Assembly: GCF_030378205.1 (NCBI RefSeq)
Contig: NZ_CP127385.1
Coordinates: 2,582,001-2,646,000, forward strand
Source: Bradyrhizobium sp. NP1
GTDB lineage: Bacteria > Pseudomonadota > Alphaproteobacteria > Rhizobiales > Xanthobacteraceae
DNA length: 64,000 nucleotides
Direction of reading: 5' to 3'
The notes below the pieces were generated by a model that made no database searches, was not told the DNA's origin, and was given only the letters and a program-made list of their open reading frames with translations. Made by a program: the position numbers and the translations under genes. The first letter of the stretch is position 1, and each line of letters starts with the position of its first letter. Below, in pieces: positions 1-8,958 of the stretch.

Positions 1-454
1 GTGCGCGGGCCATCTCCAGCCGGCGCTGGTCGATGGTGGTCAGGTCCTTTGCCGGCGTCTGCTCGCGCGCGGCAAGGCCGACGAAGTCGATCGCCTCGCG
101 GGCCTTCTCGCGCGCGGCTGCGACATGGCGGTCGCGCAGGAAGGCGCCGGTCATGACATTGGCAAGCACGGTCATGGCGCCGAACGGCTTTGCCACCTGG
201 AAGGTGCGCGCGAGCCCCAGCGCGCAGACATCGTGCGGCCTCAAGCCCACGACCTCCTGGCCGAAGGCGAGCACTGAGCCGGAGTCGGCCTTGTGGAAGC
301 CGGTGATCAGGTTGAAGCTCGTGGTCTTGCCGGCGCCGTTCGGGCCGATCAGCGCCACGGTCTCGTTTTCCTTCACCGTGAAAGAAACGTCCTGCACCGC
401 GCGAAGGCCGCCGAACCGCTTGCTGATACCCTTGATGACGAGCGCGTCCGCCAT
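1..454 (-). CDS. livG: Branched-chain amino acid-type ABC transporter ATP-binding protein, partial (C-terminus outside window)
   Basis: This is the ATPase of a high-affinity ABC importer, acting at the cytoplasmic face of the inner membrane. The visible N-terminal ~151 residues begin MADALVIKGISKRFGGL and contain the Walker A motif GPNGAGKTT, near residue 36, followed by the Q-loop region. The ABC signature and Walker B lie beyond base 1. The ATG is 9 nt downstream of the LivM stop codon, so the gene is the last visible member of the operon SBP-LivH-LivM-ATPase. Order and an N-terminus with a short FNLITGF segment fit LivG rather than LivF. The substrate cannot be read from the sequence. Confidence 0.93.
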   Translation of the reverse strand, partial: MADALVIKGISKRFGGLRAVQDVSFTVKENETVALIGPNGAGKTTSFNLITGFHKADSGSVLAFGQEVVGLRPHDVCALGLARTFQVAKPFGAMTVLANVMTGAFLRDRHVAAAREKAREAIDFVGLAAREQTPAKDLTTIDQRRLEMARA

Positions 455-463
455 GTCAGCGCC

Positions 464-1450
464 TCACGCCCGTGCCGGCTTCGGATGCGCGCGGCGCTGC
501 CAGACTTCGTTCAGCATGCCCATCAGGCCGGTCGGCCGCCACAGGATCACCGCCATCAGGATCAGGCTGTACACGGTGAGCTGGATGCCGCCGGTGTTGC
601 TGCCGAGCCAGCTCTGCAGCAGGGCCGACGCGGTTTCCAGCAGCACGGTCCCGATCACGGGCCCCCACAGCGTGCCGATGCCGCCGACGATCGACACCAG
701 CGCCGCCTCGATCGAGATGCTGAAGCTGAAGGCGGTCGCGGGATCGATGAAGTAGATGTATTGCGTGTAGAACGTGCCGGCCATCGCGGTGAGGAAGGCG
801 CTGATCATGTAGATGTCGCGCTTGATGCGCGGCGCGTTGACGCCGACCGCTTCCGCGGCTTCCTCGTCCTCGCCGATCGCGACGAGGTAGTAGCCTATCC
901 ATGACCGCTCGATGCGCCAGGTGATGAGAAGCCCGAGCGTCAGCAATCCGAGCACGACATAGTAGTAGGCGGCCTTGCCCTCGAACTGCATCATCAGCGG
1001 CGATGAACCGAGGTTCGGGATCGTCGTCCCTTCCGCGCCCCAGGCGAAGTCACGGAATTTCAGGAAGATCAGCATCAGCGCTTGCGCGGTCGCGATCGTG
1101 GCGATGGTGAAATAGGGGCCGCGCAGGCGGAAGCAGAGCCAGCCGATCGGCAGGCTCGCGAGTGCGGCGACGATGCCGCCAGCGACCATGCCGATCCAGG
1201 GCGAAATGCCGAAATCGATCTGCATCAAGGTCGAGGTGTAGGCCCCGAGCCCGAAATAGGCGGCGTGTCCGAGCGACAACTGCTTGGCGTAGCCGCCCAT
1301 CAGGTTCCAGGCGACGCCGATGAAGGAGAACAGCAGGATGCGGATGAAGATGTCGATCGCGAACGAGCTCTTCACCACCTGGGGCAGCAGCAGCATGACA
1401 GCCGCCAGGATCGCGAGCGCCAGCCACTTCCATTTGGTGGAGGTTTGCAT
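464..1450 (-). CDS. livM: Branched-chain amino acid-type ABC transporter permease LivM
   Basis: This inner-membrane permease of 328 residues forms the import channel with LivH. It is a run of hydrophobic segments from residue 10 onward and carries the LivM-family stretch MGGYAKQLSLGHAAYFGLGAY near residue 51, which includes the coupling-helix signature of this family. Its ATG overlaps the LivH stop by one base (TGATG), so the two are translationally linked. Length is normal for LivM. Neighbours are LivH upstream and the ATPase downstream. In rhizobia such Liv-like systems carry amino acids but also aromatic acids, urea and other small acids, so the substrate remains open. Confidence 0.93.
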   Translation of the reverse strand: MQTSTKWKWLALAILAAVMLLLPQVVKSSFAIDIFIRILLFSFIGVAWNLMGGYAKQLSLGHAAYFGLGAYTSTLMQIDFGISPWIGMVAGGIVAALASLPIGWLCFRLRGPYFTIATIATAQALMLIFLKFRDFAWGAEGTTIPNLGSSPLMMQFEGKAAYYYVVLGLLTLGLLITWRIERSWIGYYLVAIGEDEEAAEAVGVNAPRIKRDIYMISAFLTAMAGTFYTQYIYFIDPATAFSFSISIEAALVSIVGGIGTLWGPVIGTVLLETASALLQSWLGSNTGGIQLTVYSLILMAVILWRPTGLMGMLNEVWQRRAHPKPARA

Positions 1451-2319
1451 CAGCGCGCCCTCCTGCCGCCGAGCCCGCTCGGCTTGAACGCCAGTGTCAG
1501 CAGCAGCATCGCGAACACGACGATCAGGCCGGAGTCGGCGCCGACGAACTGGATGCCGAGCGATTCCGCGACCCCCATCATCAGGCTAGCGACCAGCGCG
1601 CCCACGACATTGCCGAGCGTGCCGAGCACGACCGCGACAAAGGCCATCAGCACGAAGACCTGTCCGACAAAGGGATAGGCCGAATAGAACGGCATCAGCA
1701 GCGAGCCGGCAGCACCCGCAAGCGCCAGCGCCGCGCCAAAGGCGACCGCGAAGACACGGTTCGGGTTGATGCCCATCAGGGTCGCCACGTCGCGGTTCTG
1801 CGAGGCGGCGCGCATCGCCCTACCGAGATCGGTGGTGTGCAGGAACAGCCAGAGCAGGCCGCTCAGGGCCATCGCCACCACGAAGGCGATCAGCTTCGCG
1901 ACCGGAATATAGAGGCCGCCGAGATGGATCGCCTCGTCCGAGTACGACGTGTGGACGGTGCGGTAGTTCGCGGAGAAGAGCAGCAGCGCCAGGTTGAGCA
2001 GGAGCAGCGACAGCGCGAAGGTCAGGAAGATCTGCGGCATGTCGTTCGGCCCCAGCACCCGGCGGATCAGGAAATGCTGGATCAGCACGCCGAGAACGAA
2101 CAGCGTCGGCATCGACACCACGAGCGAGAGCAGGGGGTCGATGCCGAACTGGGTGGCGAGGAAGAAGGAGATGTACATCCCGATCATCACGAATTCGCCC
2201 TGGGCGAAATTGACGATCTTGACCACGCCGAAAATCAGCGTCACGCCGATCGAGACCAGCGCATAGATGCCACCGATGAGCAGGCCGTTGATGACGGCCT
2301 GGACTACTGTCTCCAGCAT
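1450..2319 (-). CDS. livH: Branched-chain amino acid-type ABC transporter permease LivH
   Basis: This 289-residue inner-membrane permease is the partner of LivM. It begins MLETVVQAVINGLLIGGIYA, a typical LivH opening, and has the conserved NFAQGEFVMIG segment (near residue 37) and a GxxGxxxGA coupling region toward the C-terminus (LGTLGNVVGAL). About eight hydrophobic segments are visible. It starts 16 nt after the stop of the substrate-binding protein gene and ends one base into the LivM start. The arrangement is a standard compact operon read on the minus strand. Confidence 0.94.
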   Translation of the reverse strand: MLETVVQAVINGLLIGGIYALVSIGVTLIFGVVKIVNFAQGEFVMIGMYISFFLATQFGIDPLLSLVVSMPTLFVLGVLIQHFLIRRVLGPNDMPQIFLTFALSLLLLNLALLLFSANYRTVHTSYSDEAIHLGGLYIPVAKLIAFVVAMALSGLLWLFLHTTDLGRAMRAASQNRDVATLMGINPNRVFAVAFGAALALAGAAGSLLMPFYSAYPFVGQVFVLMAFVAVVLGTLGNVVGALVASLMMGVAESLGIQFVGADSGLIVVFAMLLLTLAFKPSGLGGRRAR

Positions 2320-2334
2320 TGGAACGGACCGGCC

Positions 2335-3585
2335 TTAGCTTTTGATCAGCGGAGCACGGGCGTCTTCCTTGGGGAAGACGCTGGCGAGGTCGCCGTTCTG
2401 CCACTGCACGCCCACGGGGCGGCCATAGACGTTCTTGCCGTCGGGCCCGAACTTCACCTTGCCGCCCGGCGCCATCGCGGCGTAGCCGGACGAGACGTCG
2501 AGCGTCGAGAGCGCCTCGCGCACTTTTTGCGGGTCAGGGGAGGCGGCGCGCTCCAGCGCATCGGCGATCATGAAGGTCTGCGCGACGAGGCCGCCGGCAT
2601 ATTCGAACAGGAATTCGCCGGTGCGCTTCTTGTATTCGGCGTTCACCTTCTGGGCGTTGTCGTCCATGTCGTGGTTCCAGTGCGCCACGCCCTGCAGGCC
2701 GTCGGCGAGCTTGCCGACATTCTTGTAGAAATCCGGGATGACGAAGCCGCCGGAGCCGCCATTGATCGCGACGTTGAGGCCGACCTGGCGCACGGTGCGC
2801 ACGATCAGGATCAGGTCGTTGAGATAGGACACCGAGAACAGGGTGTTGGCGCCCGACGCCTTCACCTTGTTGATCAGCGGGCTCGCATCGGTGAAGCCGG
2901 CGGAATAGGGCTCGAACATCACGATCTCGACGCCTTCGCCCGGCGCCAGCTCCTTGAGCCCGTTGGAGGTCGAGGTGCCGAACGCGGTGTTCTCGAAGAT
3001 CACGGCGACCTTGGGCTGGTCGGCGACGAGCTTCGACATCTGCAATTGCGCGCGGGCAAACTGCGAGGCGCGGGCGAACGGCGTGAATGTATAGGTTCGG
3101 CCCTTGTTGAGCTGGTCCGAGCTCGAGCCGGTGATGATCGGCACCTTGGCGCGCTCGCACACTTCGCTCGCGATCAGCGTCAGCGCGCTGGCGAAGCAGC
3201 CATGGATCGCAGACAGCTTGTTGCCAGAGATCAGCCGGTCGGTCTCGGTGCGCGTCACCGTGGTGTCGCTCTGCACGTCGGACAGGATCAGGTTGAGCTT
3301 GGCGCCGCCGAGCGACTTGATGCCGCCGGCATCGTTGATCATCTCGACCGCGAGCTTGGCGGCGGCGACGCAGCCGACGCCGATCTGCGCCATGCTGCCG
3401 GTGGTTGGATAGAGAGCGCCGATATTGACGGGATCGGCGGCCCAGCCGCGCAGCGGCACCGCGCCGAAGCCGGCTGCGGCGAGCGCCGTGCCCGTCGTTT
3501 TCAGGAACTGGCGGCGGCTGTGCCGGCGGGGTTTCTCGGCCGCCTTGCGGCTTGCGACGACGGATTGCGGACGCTCGTTGGTCAT
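2335..3585 (-). CDS. ABC transporter substrate-binding protein, branched-chain amino acid type, Tat signal
   Basis: This periplasmic ligand receptor of 416 residues feeds the LivHM permease. The N-terminus has a twin-arginine motif SRRQFLK at residues 23-29 followed by a hydrophobic stretch and an AxA-like cleavage region (RGWAAD), so it is probably exported folded by Tat. The mature part starts VNIGALYPTTGSMA and matches the peripl_BP_6 family (a Leu/Ile/Val-binding fold). The open frame runs upstream to 4020, but that part overlaps the divergent regulator; the ATG at 3585, with a GGGGGAGA-type ribosome site just upstream, is the sensible start. It heads the transporter operon and faces a GntR regulator across an operator-rich gap. 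Ligand unknown. Confidence 0.92.
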   Translation of the reverse strand: MTNERPQSVVASRKAAEKPRRHSRRQFLKTTGTALAAAGFGAVPLRGWAADPVNIGALYPTTGSMAQIGVGCVAAAKLAVEMINDAGGIKSLGGAKLNLILSDVQSDTTVTRTETDRLISGNKLSAIHGCFASALTLIASEVCERAKVPIITGSSSDQLNKGRTYTFTPFARASQFARAQLQMSKLVADQPKVAVIFENTAFGTSTSNGLKELAPGEGVEIVMFEPYSAGFTDASPLINKVKASGANTLFSVSYLNDLILIVRTVRQVGLNVAINGGSGGFVIPDFYKNVGKLADGLQGVAHWNHDMDDNAQKVNAEYKKRTGEFLFEYAGGLVAQTFMIADALERAASPDPQKVREALSTLDVSSGYAAMAPGGKVKFGPDGKNVYGRPVGVQWQNGDLASVFPKEDARAPLIKS

Positions 3586-3675
3586 GCCGTCTCCCCCTGG
3601 TGCGACCCGCGGTGGAACCTGTCCGCCCGGCTTCGCTCTTTGTTGTTTGGTGGGCCGATCGTAGCGTGGGCAAAA

Positions 3676-3715
3676 ATTGTTTACAATATAGTTTGCAATA
3701 TTATTATTGCACAAT
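3676..3715. promoter_or_regulatory. AT-rich inverted repeats between ABC operon and GntR gene (candidate operators)
   Basis: In a GC-rich setting this gap turns abruptly AT-rich. It contains ATTGTTTACAAT (3676-3687; arms ATTGT/ACAAT), TGCAAT paired with ATTGCA (3694-3699 and 3706-3711) and ATTGCACAAT (3706-3715). Such short palindromes placed between a transport operon and a divergent GntR gene are typical operators for the regulator. That the GntR protein binds here is inference. Confidence 0.55.
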
Positions 3716-3772
3716 TGCAGGTTTCGCCGCCCGGTCCGCCGGTTGTGCCGGGGGCGTCGTCTGATCGGGGAA

Positions 3773-4519
3773 ATGATGGCGGCAAAATCGCTCAAGCCGG
3801 CGAAGGCGCGGGGATCGAAATTGCGCGAGGCGGAGGCGGCGCGGGAGGCCTCCGCTGCCGCCCGCATCGCGCGCGCCATTGAGGAGGACATCGTGCTCGG
3901 GCGCCGCCAGCCGCGCGAACGGCTGGTCGAGCAGGATCTGTGCGACCTGTTCCAGACCCATCGGGGCGACGTGCGGCTCGCGCTGTTCGAGCTCGAGAAG
4001 AAGGGACTGGTCGAGCGCATTCCGAACCGCGGCGCGATGGTGCGCGGGCTGACGCCGCAGCAAGTGACCGAGATCTACGCGGTTCGCGAGGAGCTCGAGG
4101 TGATGGCGGTGCGCATCATCCCGTTCCCGGTCGCAGCCGATGATATCGCGCGCCTCGAGGCGCTGCAGCGCGAGCATGCGGCAGCAATCGAGAGCGGCGA
4201 GATGCTGAGGATGTTCTACAGCAATCTGCGCTTCCACCAGATGCTGTTCGGCCTGTGCGGCAATGCCTGCCTGATCGAGACCATCGACCAGCTCGCGCAG
4301 AAGGTCTACGGCATCCGCTCCTATGCGAATGCCTTCCCGGAGTCGCTCGACCAGTCGCGCCGCGATCATCTCGACATGATCAAGGCACTGCGCGGCGCGA
4401 AGCGCGACGAGCTGATAGCGCTGACCCGCCGGCATCTGAAGCCGTCGCCGGCGGCCTACATCAAGGCCTATGAGCGGCGCTTCGGCAGGGCCGGGGAAGC
4501 GGCCTCTGCCGCTCGCTAG
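3773..4519 (+). CDS. GntR-family transcriptional regulator (FCD type)
   Basis: This regulator has a GntR winged helix in residues ~25-95 (AIEEDIVLGRRQPRERLVEQ, then DVRLALFELEKKGLVERIPN) followed by an all-helical FCD ligand domain (VTEIYAVREELEVMAVRII onward) that usually binds a small organic acid through a metal. Two in-frame ATGs occur at 3773 and 3776; GGGG at 3767-3770 is better spaced for the second. The frame extends upstream to 3707, but that would run through the palindromes, so I reject it. It is divergent from the Liv-type operon and probably represses it in the absence of ligand. The long Arg/Ala-rich N-terminal tail is usual in Bradyrhizobium. Confidence 0.88.
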   Translation: MMAAKSLKPAKARGSKLREAEAAREASAAARIARAIEEDIVLGRRQPRERLVEQDLCDLFQTHRGDVRLALFELEKKGLVERIPNRGAMVRGLTPQQVTEIYAVREELEVMAVRIIPFPVAADDIARLEALQREHAAAIESGEMLRMFYSNLRFHQMLFGLCGNACLIETIDQLAQKVYGIRSYANAFPESLDQSRRDHLDMIKALRGAKRDELIALTRRHLKPSPAAYIKAYERRFGRAGEAASAAR

Positions 4520-4650
4520 ACGTCCGAGAAAGCATCGAACGCGCGCATTGAAAAGCCGCGTTCGGCGTAACAAAATCCCCGGAATTGCGAATAGGAGACG
4601 CGGCTGATAACAGCGGCGCGGGACCCGGACGGAAACTGGAGATAAACGGC

Positions 4651-5802
4651 GTGCAGGACAATTCACCTTCGCGGGGCATTACGCCCTGCAAGCCGCTTCC
4701 CGGCCAGGTCGTGCTGGTGCTGCAGGGCGGCGGCGCGCTCGGGTCCTATCAGGCCGGCGTCTATCAAGCGCTGCATGAAGCCGGCATCGAGCCGGACTGG
4801 ATCATCGGCACTTCGATCGGCGCCATCAATGCGAGCCTGATCGCCGGCAACAGGCCCGAGCTGCGCCTCGCACGCTTGCGCGAATTCTGGAAACGGATGG
4901 AGCAGACGTCGGCCTGGCAGATCGGCGACGCCTTTGCCGGTTTCCACGAGCGGCTGTCGGTGTGGTCGACGGTCGCGCACGGGATTGCCGGCTTCTTCAA
5001 GCCCAACCTGCTCGCGCATATCGGCGATTCCTATCCGCTGGGCGCGGATCATGCCGGCTATTACTCGATCGCGCCGCTGGAGCGGACGCTTCTGGATCTG
5101 GTCGATTTCGGTCTGGTCAACCGGGGTTCGCCGCGCTTGACGGTCGGCGCCGCCCATGTGCGAAGCAGCCAGATGCGCTATTTCGATACCGGCGTCTGCG
5201 CGCTTTCGGTCAAGCACATCCTGGCGTCGGGTGCCTTGCCGCCGGCTTTTCCGCCCGTGCGCATCGAGGGCGAGCTCTATTGGGATGGCGGCATCCTCTC
5301 CAACACGCCGACCGAAGCCGTGTTCGATGACAATCCGCGCCGGGATTCGTTGATATTCTCCGTGCACCTTTGGAATCCGGATGGCTCCGAGCCGACCACG
5401 ATGGCGGATGTGTTCAATCGCCAGAAGGACATTCAATACTCCAGCCGGATCGCGACCCAGATCGCGCGTCAGCAGCAGGCACATCGCCTGCGCCATATCA
5501 TCAACGAGCTTGCGGCGAAGTTGCCGGAGAGCGAACGCAACAAGCCGCTGGTGAAGGAGCTCGCAAGCTATGGCTGCCAGACGCGCATGCACGTGGTCCG
5601 CCTGCAGGCGCCTCAGCTTGATCGCGAGAGCCACACCAAGGACATCGATTTCAGCGCCGCCGGCATCAGGCAACGCTGGGACGCCGGCTATGCCCACACC
5701 AAAACCGCGCTCGAGCGCGCGCCCTGGGAGGGTGAGTTCGATCCGCTCTCCGGCGTGATCCTGCATGACCAGCCGGAGTTGCTGCCGCGCGCGGCCGAAT
5801 GA
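4651..5802 (+). CDS. Patatin-like phospholipase
   Basis: This is a serine acyl hydrolase of the patatin family, expected to cleave acyl esters of lipids. The oxyanion-hole motif GGGALG (residues 26-31), nucleophile elbow GTSIG (Ser55) and DGG motif with the catalytic Asp (about residue 212) are all present, so the Ser-Asp dyad is intact. The C-terminal third (from about residue 240) resembles the DUF3734 tail found in many alphaproteobacterial patatins. I chose the GTG at 4651 because GGAGA lies 8 nt upstream; a TTG at 4585 in the same frame lacks a good site. No signal peptide is evident, so it is probably cytoplasmic or membrane-associated. It is convergent with the glycosyltransferase gene. 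Confidence 0.87.
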   Translation: MQDNSPSRGITPCKPLPGQVVLVLQGGGALGSYQAGVYQALHEAGIEPDWIIGTSIGAINASLIAGNRPELRLARLREFWKRMEQTSAWQIGDAFAGFHERLSVWSTVAHGIAGFFKPNLLAHIGDSYPLGADHAGYYSIAPLERTLLDLVDFGLVNRGSPRLTVGAAHVRSSQMRYFDTGVCALSVKHILASGALPPAFPPVRIEGELYWDGGILSNTPTEAVFDDNPRRDSLIFSVHLWNPDGSEPTTMADVFNRQKDIQYSSRIATQIARQQQAHRLRHIINELAAKLPESERNKPLVKELASYGCQTRMHVVRLQAPQLDRESHTKDIDFSAAGIRQRWDAGYAHTKTALERAPWEGEFDPLSGVILHDQPELLPRAAE

Positions 5803-5814
5803 CGAGCCTGCGCG

Positions 5815-6885
5815 CTATTCGGCGCTCGAAACCAGCTTGATGCGCGGCTCGGCAGCCTCGGTCAGGCTCCGATAGGCGGCAAGGTAATCGAGCGCCATGC
5901 GTCGCGCCGTGAAGCGCGCCTCGAACTGCTTGCGGATCGCGCGCCTGTCGAGCAGGCGGAGACGATCGACGGCGGCGACCGCGCTGGTCTCGTCCTCGAC
6001 GATAAAGCCGGTCACGCCTTCCTCGACGATCTCGGGCACCGAGCCGCGGTTATAGGCGATGACGGGCGTGCCGCAGGCCATGGACTCGATCATGACGAGG
6101 CCGAACGGCTCCGGCCAGTCGATCGGCACCAGCAGGGCGATCGCGCCGCTGAGAAAATCCGATTTCTCGTTGTCGCTGATCTCGCCGATATATTCGACAA
6201 GCGGGTTGCCCGTGATCAGCGGGCAGATCACCTCGTCGTAATATTCCTGGTCGGCGCGGTCGACCTTGGCGGCGATCTTGAGCGGGATGCCGCATCTCGT
6301 CGCGATCCGGATCGCGCGGTCGATGCCCTTTTCCGGCGCGATGCGGCCGAGCACGCCGAGATAGTTCTGCTTCGCCGGCTTCGGCGTCAGCAGCTTCTCG
6401 GGCAGGCCGTGATGGATGGTCGCGATCCAGTTCGCCTGCGGCACCGGCCGGCGCTGCGCATTGGAGATCGAGATCACCGGAACCTTCGAGAACGTGTCGA
6501 ACACCGGCTGATGTTCCGGCAGGTCCAGCCGGCCATGCAGCGTGGTCAGAAACGGCGTCGGCTGACGGTAGAACAGCGAAAAGGGATAGTAGTCGAGGTG
6601 GAAATGCAGGAAGTCGAATTCCTCGTCGTCACATTTGCGGCGGACGAGCTCCAGCATCACCATGTGAAGCGCGTTGGGGTCGCGCACGGCGCCATCGAGC
6701 CGCAGCGCCTTGGGCCAGATCGCTTCGAGCTTCCCAGCGGTCCTGGAATCGCCGCTGGCAAATAAGGTGACATCGTGTCCAAGTGCTACCAGCTCCTCGG
6801 TCAGCCAGTGCACCACCCGTTCGGTGCCGCCATACAGCTTGGGTGGAACAGCCTCCGTCAGCGGAGCAACCTGCGCGATGCGCAT
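5815..6885 (-). CDS. Glycosyltransferase family 4 protein
   Basis: This 356-residue GT-B fold glycosyltransferase starts MRIAQVAPLTEAVPPKLYGG, a glycine-rich donor/acceptor loop typical of GT4 enzymes, and carries the C-terminal motif EPFGLVMIESMACGTPVIAY with the E-x7-E catalytic signature (near residue 261). It transfers a sugar from a nucleotide sugar; the acceptor is unknown. Close relatives in rhizobia lie near glycogen-debranching-type genes, as here (gene at 9101). The last two residues before the stop overlap no other gene; the patatin gene ends 12 nt away on the other strand. Confidence 0.88.
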   Translation of the reverse strand: MRIAQVAPLTEAVPPKLYGGTERVVHWLTEELVALGHDVTLFASGDSRTAGKLEAIWPKALRLDGAVRDPNALHMVMLELVRRKCDDEEFDFLHFHLDYYPFSLFYRQPTPFLTTLHGRLDLPEHQPVFDTFSKVPVISISNAQRRPVPQANWIATIHHGLPEKLLTPKPAKQNYLGVLGRIAPEKGIDRAIRIATRCGIPLKIAAKVDRADQEYYDEVICPLITGNPLVEYIGEISDNEKSDFLSGAIALLVPIDWPEPFGLVMIESMACGTPVIAYNRGSVPEIVEEGVTGFIVEDETSAVAAVDRLRLLDRRAIRKQFEARFTARRMALDYLAAYRSLTEAAEPRIKLVSSAE

Positions 6886-6956
6886 CTCACTGTCTCCTCT
6901 TCGCGATTAGGGATTGGATTAAAGCCCCCACCGGTCGGCACCGACATGCCCAACGA

Positions 6957-6999
6957 GGGAACGTTCCCGCATCTGCGAAGTTCCTTGCCGTAACGTTAC
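6957..6999. promoter_or_regulatory. Two perfect palindromes in the divergent gap 6886-7183
   Basis: The 298-nt gap between the divergent glycosyltransferase and ABC exporter genes has GGGAACGTTCCC (6957-6968) and GTAACGTTAC (6990-6999), both perfect and sharing an AACGTT core 33 nt apart. They could be paired operators for one regulator. No regulator gene adjoins them. The rest of the gap shows nothing I can name. Confidence 0.35.
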
Positions 7000-7183
7000 T
7001 TCTTCGACAGCCGGCCCGGTTGGCCTTGCTGATGCCACCACTTCGAAACAAGTTTTCAACGTGGCTGGTGCGGCGAGGCCGCTCGGCTGCGCCGGGGTGG
7101 AACCGGACGCGCGCGTCCGTCGTTCAAGCTGCCGGAACCGCTTTGTCTCGATCGTGCCCCTCTTCAGATGGAACTAGAGCCTT

Positions 7184-8947
7184 ATGGATCAGCTTTCGAG
7201 ATATGCGCACCGTCCGTTTGCCTTCGTGATGCGCTATCTGCGCAAGCGTATTGCCTCGCATTTGATCATTCTGACTGCCGTGATGGCAGCGGTGGCCTGC
7301 TCGGTCGGCACGCAATACGGCGTGAAGTACCTGGTCGACTGTCTCGCCGCGGGGCCCACGCGTGCGAACGGGGTATGGCTGGCATTCGCGCTGCTCATAT
7401 CGCTGATCGGCGCCGACAATTTTCTGTGGCGGATCGCGAGCTGGACCGCGAGCTTCACATTCGTGCGAGTGACCGGTGATCTGCGCCGCGACATATTCCG
7501 GCATCTGACCGGGCACGCGCAGAGCTATTTCTCCGACCGCCTGCCGGGCATGCTGACGAGCCGCATCACGGCGACCTCGAATGCGATCTTCACGGTCGAG
7601 AACATGTTCGTCTGGAATGTGTTGCCGCCGTGCATCGCCACAATTGCGGCGATCGCCCTGATCGGCACGGTGAGCCCGGCAATGGCGGGCGGCATGGTGC
7701 TGATCGCCGGGGGCATGGTGGTCGCGATGTTCCATCTCGCGGCCGCCGGCAAGCCGCTGCACGACGACTTCGCCGACAAGGCCGCCGCCGTCGACGGCGA
7801 GATGGTCGACGTCATCAACAATATGCCGCTGGTGCGCGCGTTCTGCGGGTTGAGCTACGAGCACGACCGCTTCGACGCCACCGTCGACCGCGAGCTTGTC
7901 GCGCGCGGCCGCAGCCTGCGTTACCTGGAAAAGCTCCGCCTCACGCATGCCGCCGTCACCGTGACGCTGATCGTCGCGCTGCTCGCCTGGGCGATCACGC
8001 TCTGGCAGCGCGGCGGCGCCACCACCGGCGACGTCGTGCTGGTCTGCACGCTCGGGCTGTCGATCCTCAATGCGACGCGCGATCTCGCGGTGGCGCTGGT
8101 CGACGTCACCCAGCATTTCGCCCGCCTGACCGAGGCGATCGCGACGCTGCTTCTGCCGCACGAGCTGCGCGACCATCCCGAGGCCGAGCCGCTGGTGCGG
8201 CGGGGTGCCGCGATCGCCTTCAACACCATCACGTTCCGGTATCCCGGAGGCTTGCAGGTCTTCGATCGCTTCAACCTTCGCCTCGAGCCCGGCCAGCGCG
8301 TCGGCCTGGTCGGCGAGTCCGGCGGCGGCAAGTCCAGCCTGTTCGCGCTGCTGCAGCGTTTCTACGACGTGCAGGACGGCTGCATCACCATCGACGGCCA
8401 GGATATCGCGCGGGTGACGCAGCAGAGCCTGCGCCAGGCGATCTCGGTGGTGCCGCAGGACATTTCGCTGTTCCACCGCTCGATCCTGGAGAACATCCGC
8501 TACGGCCGGCCCACCGCCACCGACGACGAGGTCTTGCGCGCGGCGATCGCGGCGCGCTGTGACTTCGTCGAGAGCCTCCCCGAGGGGCTCGCGACCTTGG
8601 TCGGCGACCGCGGCGTCAAGCTGTCGGGCGGCCAGCGCCAGCGCATCGCGATCGCGCGCGCATTCCTCAAGGACGCGCCGATCCTTTTGCTCGACGAGGC
8701 GACCGCGGCGCTCGACAGCGAATCCGAAGAGGCGATCCGCGAAGCACTGTCGCGCCTGATGCGCGGCCGCACCGTGATCGCGATCGCGCACCGGCTGGCA
8801 ACGCTGCGCAATTTCGACCGCGTCGTGGTGCTGAAAGCGGGCAGGATCATCGAGGATGGCCCGCCGGATCGGCTGATGCAGGCTCACGGCCCGTATCGCG
8901 AGCTGGTGATGAAGGAAATGAACAGGCTCTCGAAATTCGCGGCCTAA
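7184..8947 (+). CDS. ABC exporter, fused permease and ATPase
   Basis: This 587-residue half-transporter of the ABCB/MsbA type pumps an unidentified substrate out across the inner membrane, as a homodimer or with a partner. Residues ~20-310 form the six-helix transmembrane domain; the ATPase follows with Walker A GESGGGKSS (about residue 377), signature LSGGQRQRIAIARA (about 479), Walker B ILLLDEATAALD (about 500) and an H-loop histidine in AIAHRLATL. All catalytic motifs are intact. Its neighbours (glycosyltransferase, glucan-debranching enzyme) suggest a glycoconjugate or polysaccharide precursor, but this is only context. The ATG at 7184 has no strong ribosome site. Confidence 0.9.
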   Translation: MDQLSRYAHRPFAFVMRYLRKRIASHLIILTAVMAAVACSVGTQYGVKYLVDCLAAGPTRANGVWLAFALLISLIGADNFLWRIASWTASFTFVRVTGDLRRDIFRHLTGHAQSYFSDRLPGMLTSRITATSNAIFTVENMFVWNVLPPCIATIAAIALIGTVSPAMAGGMVLIAGGMVVAMFHLAAAGKPLHDDFADKAAAVDGEMVDVINNMPLVRAFCGLSYEHDRFDATVDRELVARGRSLRYLEKLRLTHAAVTVTLIVALLAWAITLWQRGGATTGDVVLVCTLGLSILNATRDLAVALVDVTQHFARLTEAIATLLLPHELRDHPEAEPLVRRGAAIAFNTITFRYPGGLQVFDRFNLRLEPGQRVGLVGESGGGKSSLFALLQRFYDVQDGCITIDGQDIARVTQQSLRQAISVVPQDISLFHRSILENIRYGRPTATDDEVLRAAIAARCDFVESLPEGLATLVGDRGVKLSGGQRQRIAIARAFLKDAPILLLDEATAALDSESEEAIREALSRLMRGRTVIAIAHRLATLRNFDRVVVLKAGRIIEDGPPDRLMQAHGPYRELVMKEMNRLSKFAA

Positions 8948-8958
8948 GGCACGCCGGG

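Noticed and set aside
33..755. Long plus-strand open frames over the Liv operon
   Set aside because: They are antisense shadows of the ATPase and permease genes; composition is Arg/Ser-rich and no family is recognisable.
1837..3882. 681-residue plus-strand open frame opposite the transporter genes
   Set aside because: Long only because high GC makes stop codons rare; rich in His, Arg, Glu and Gly, no signature, and real genes lie opposite.
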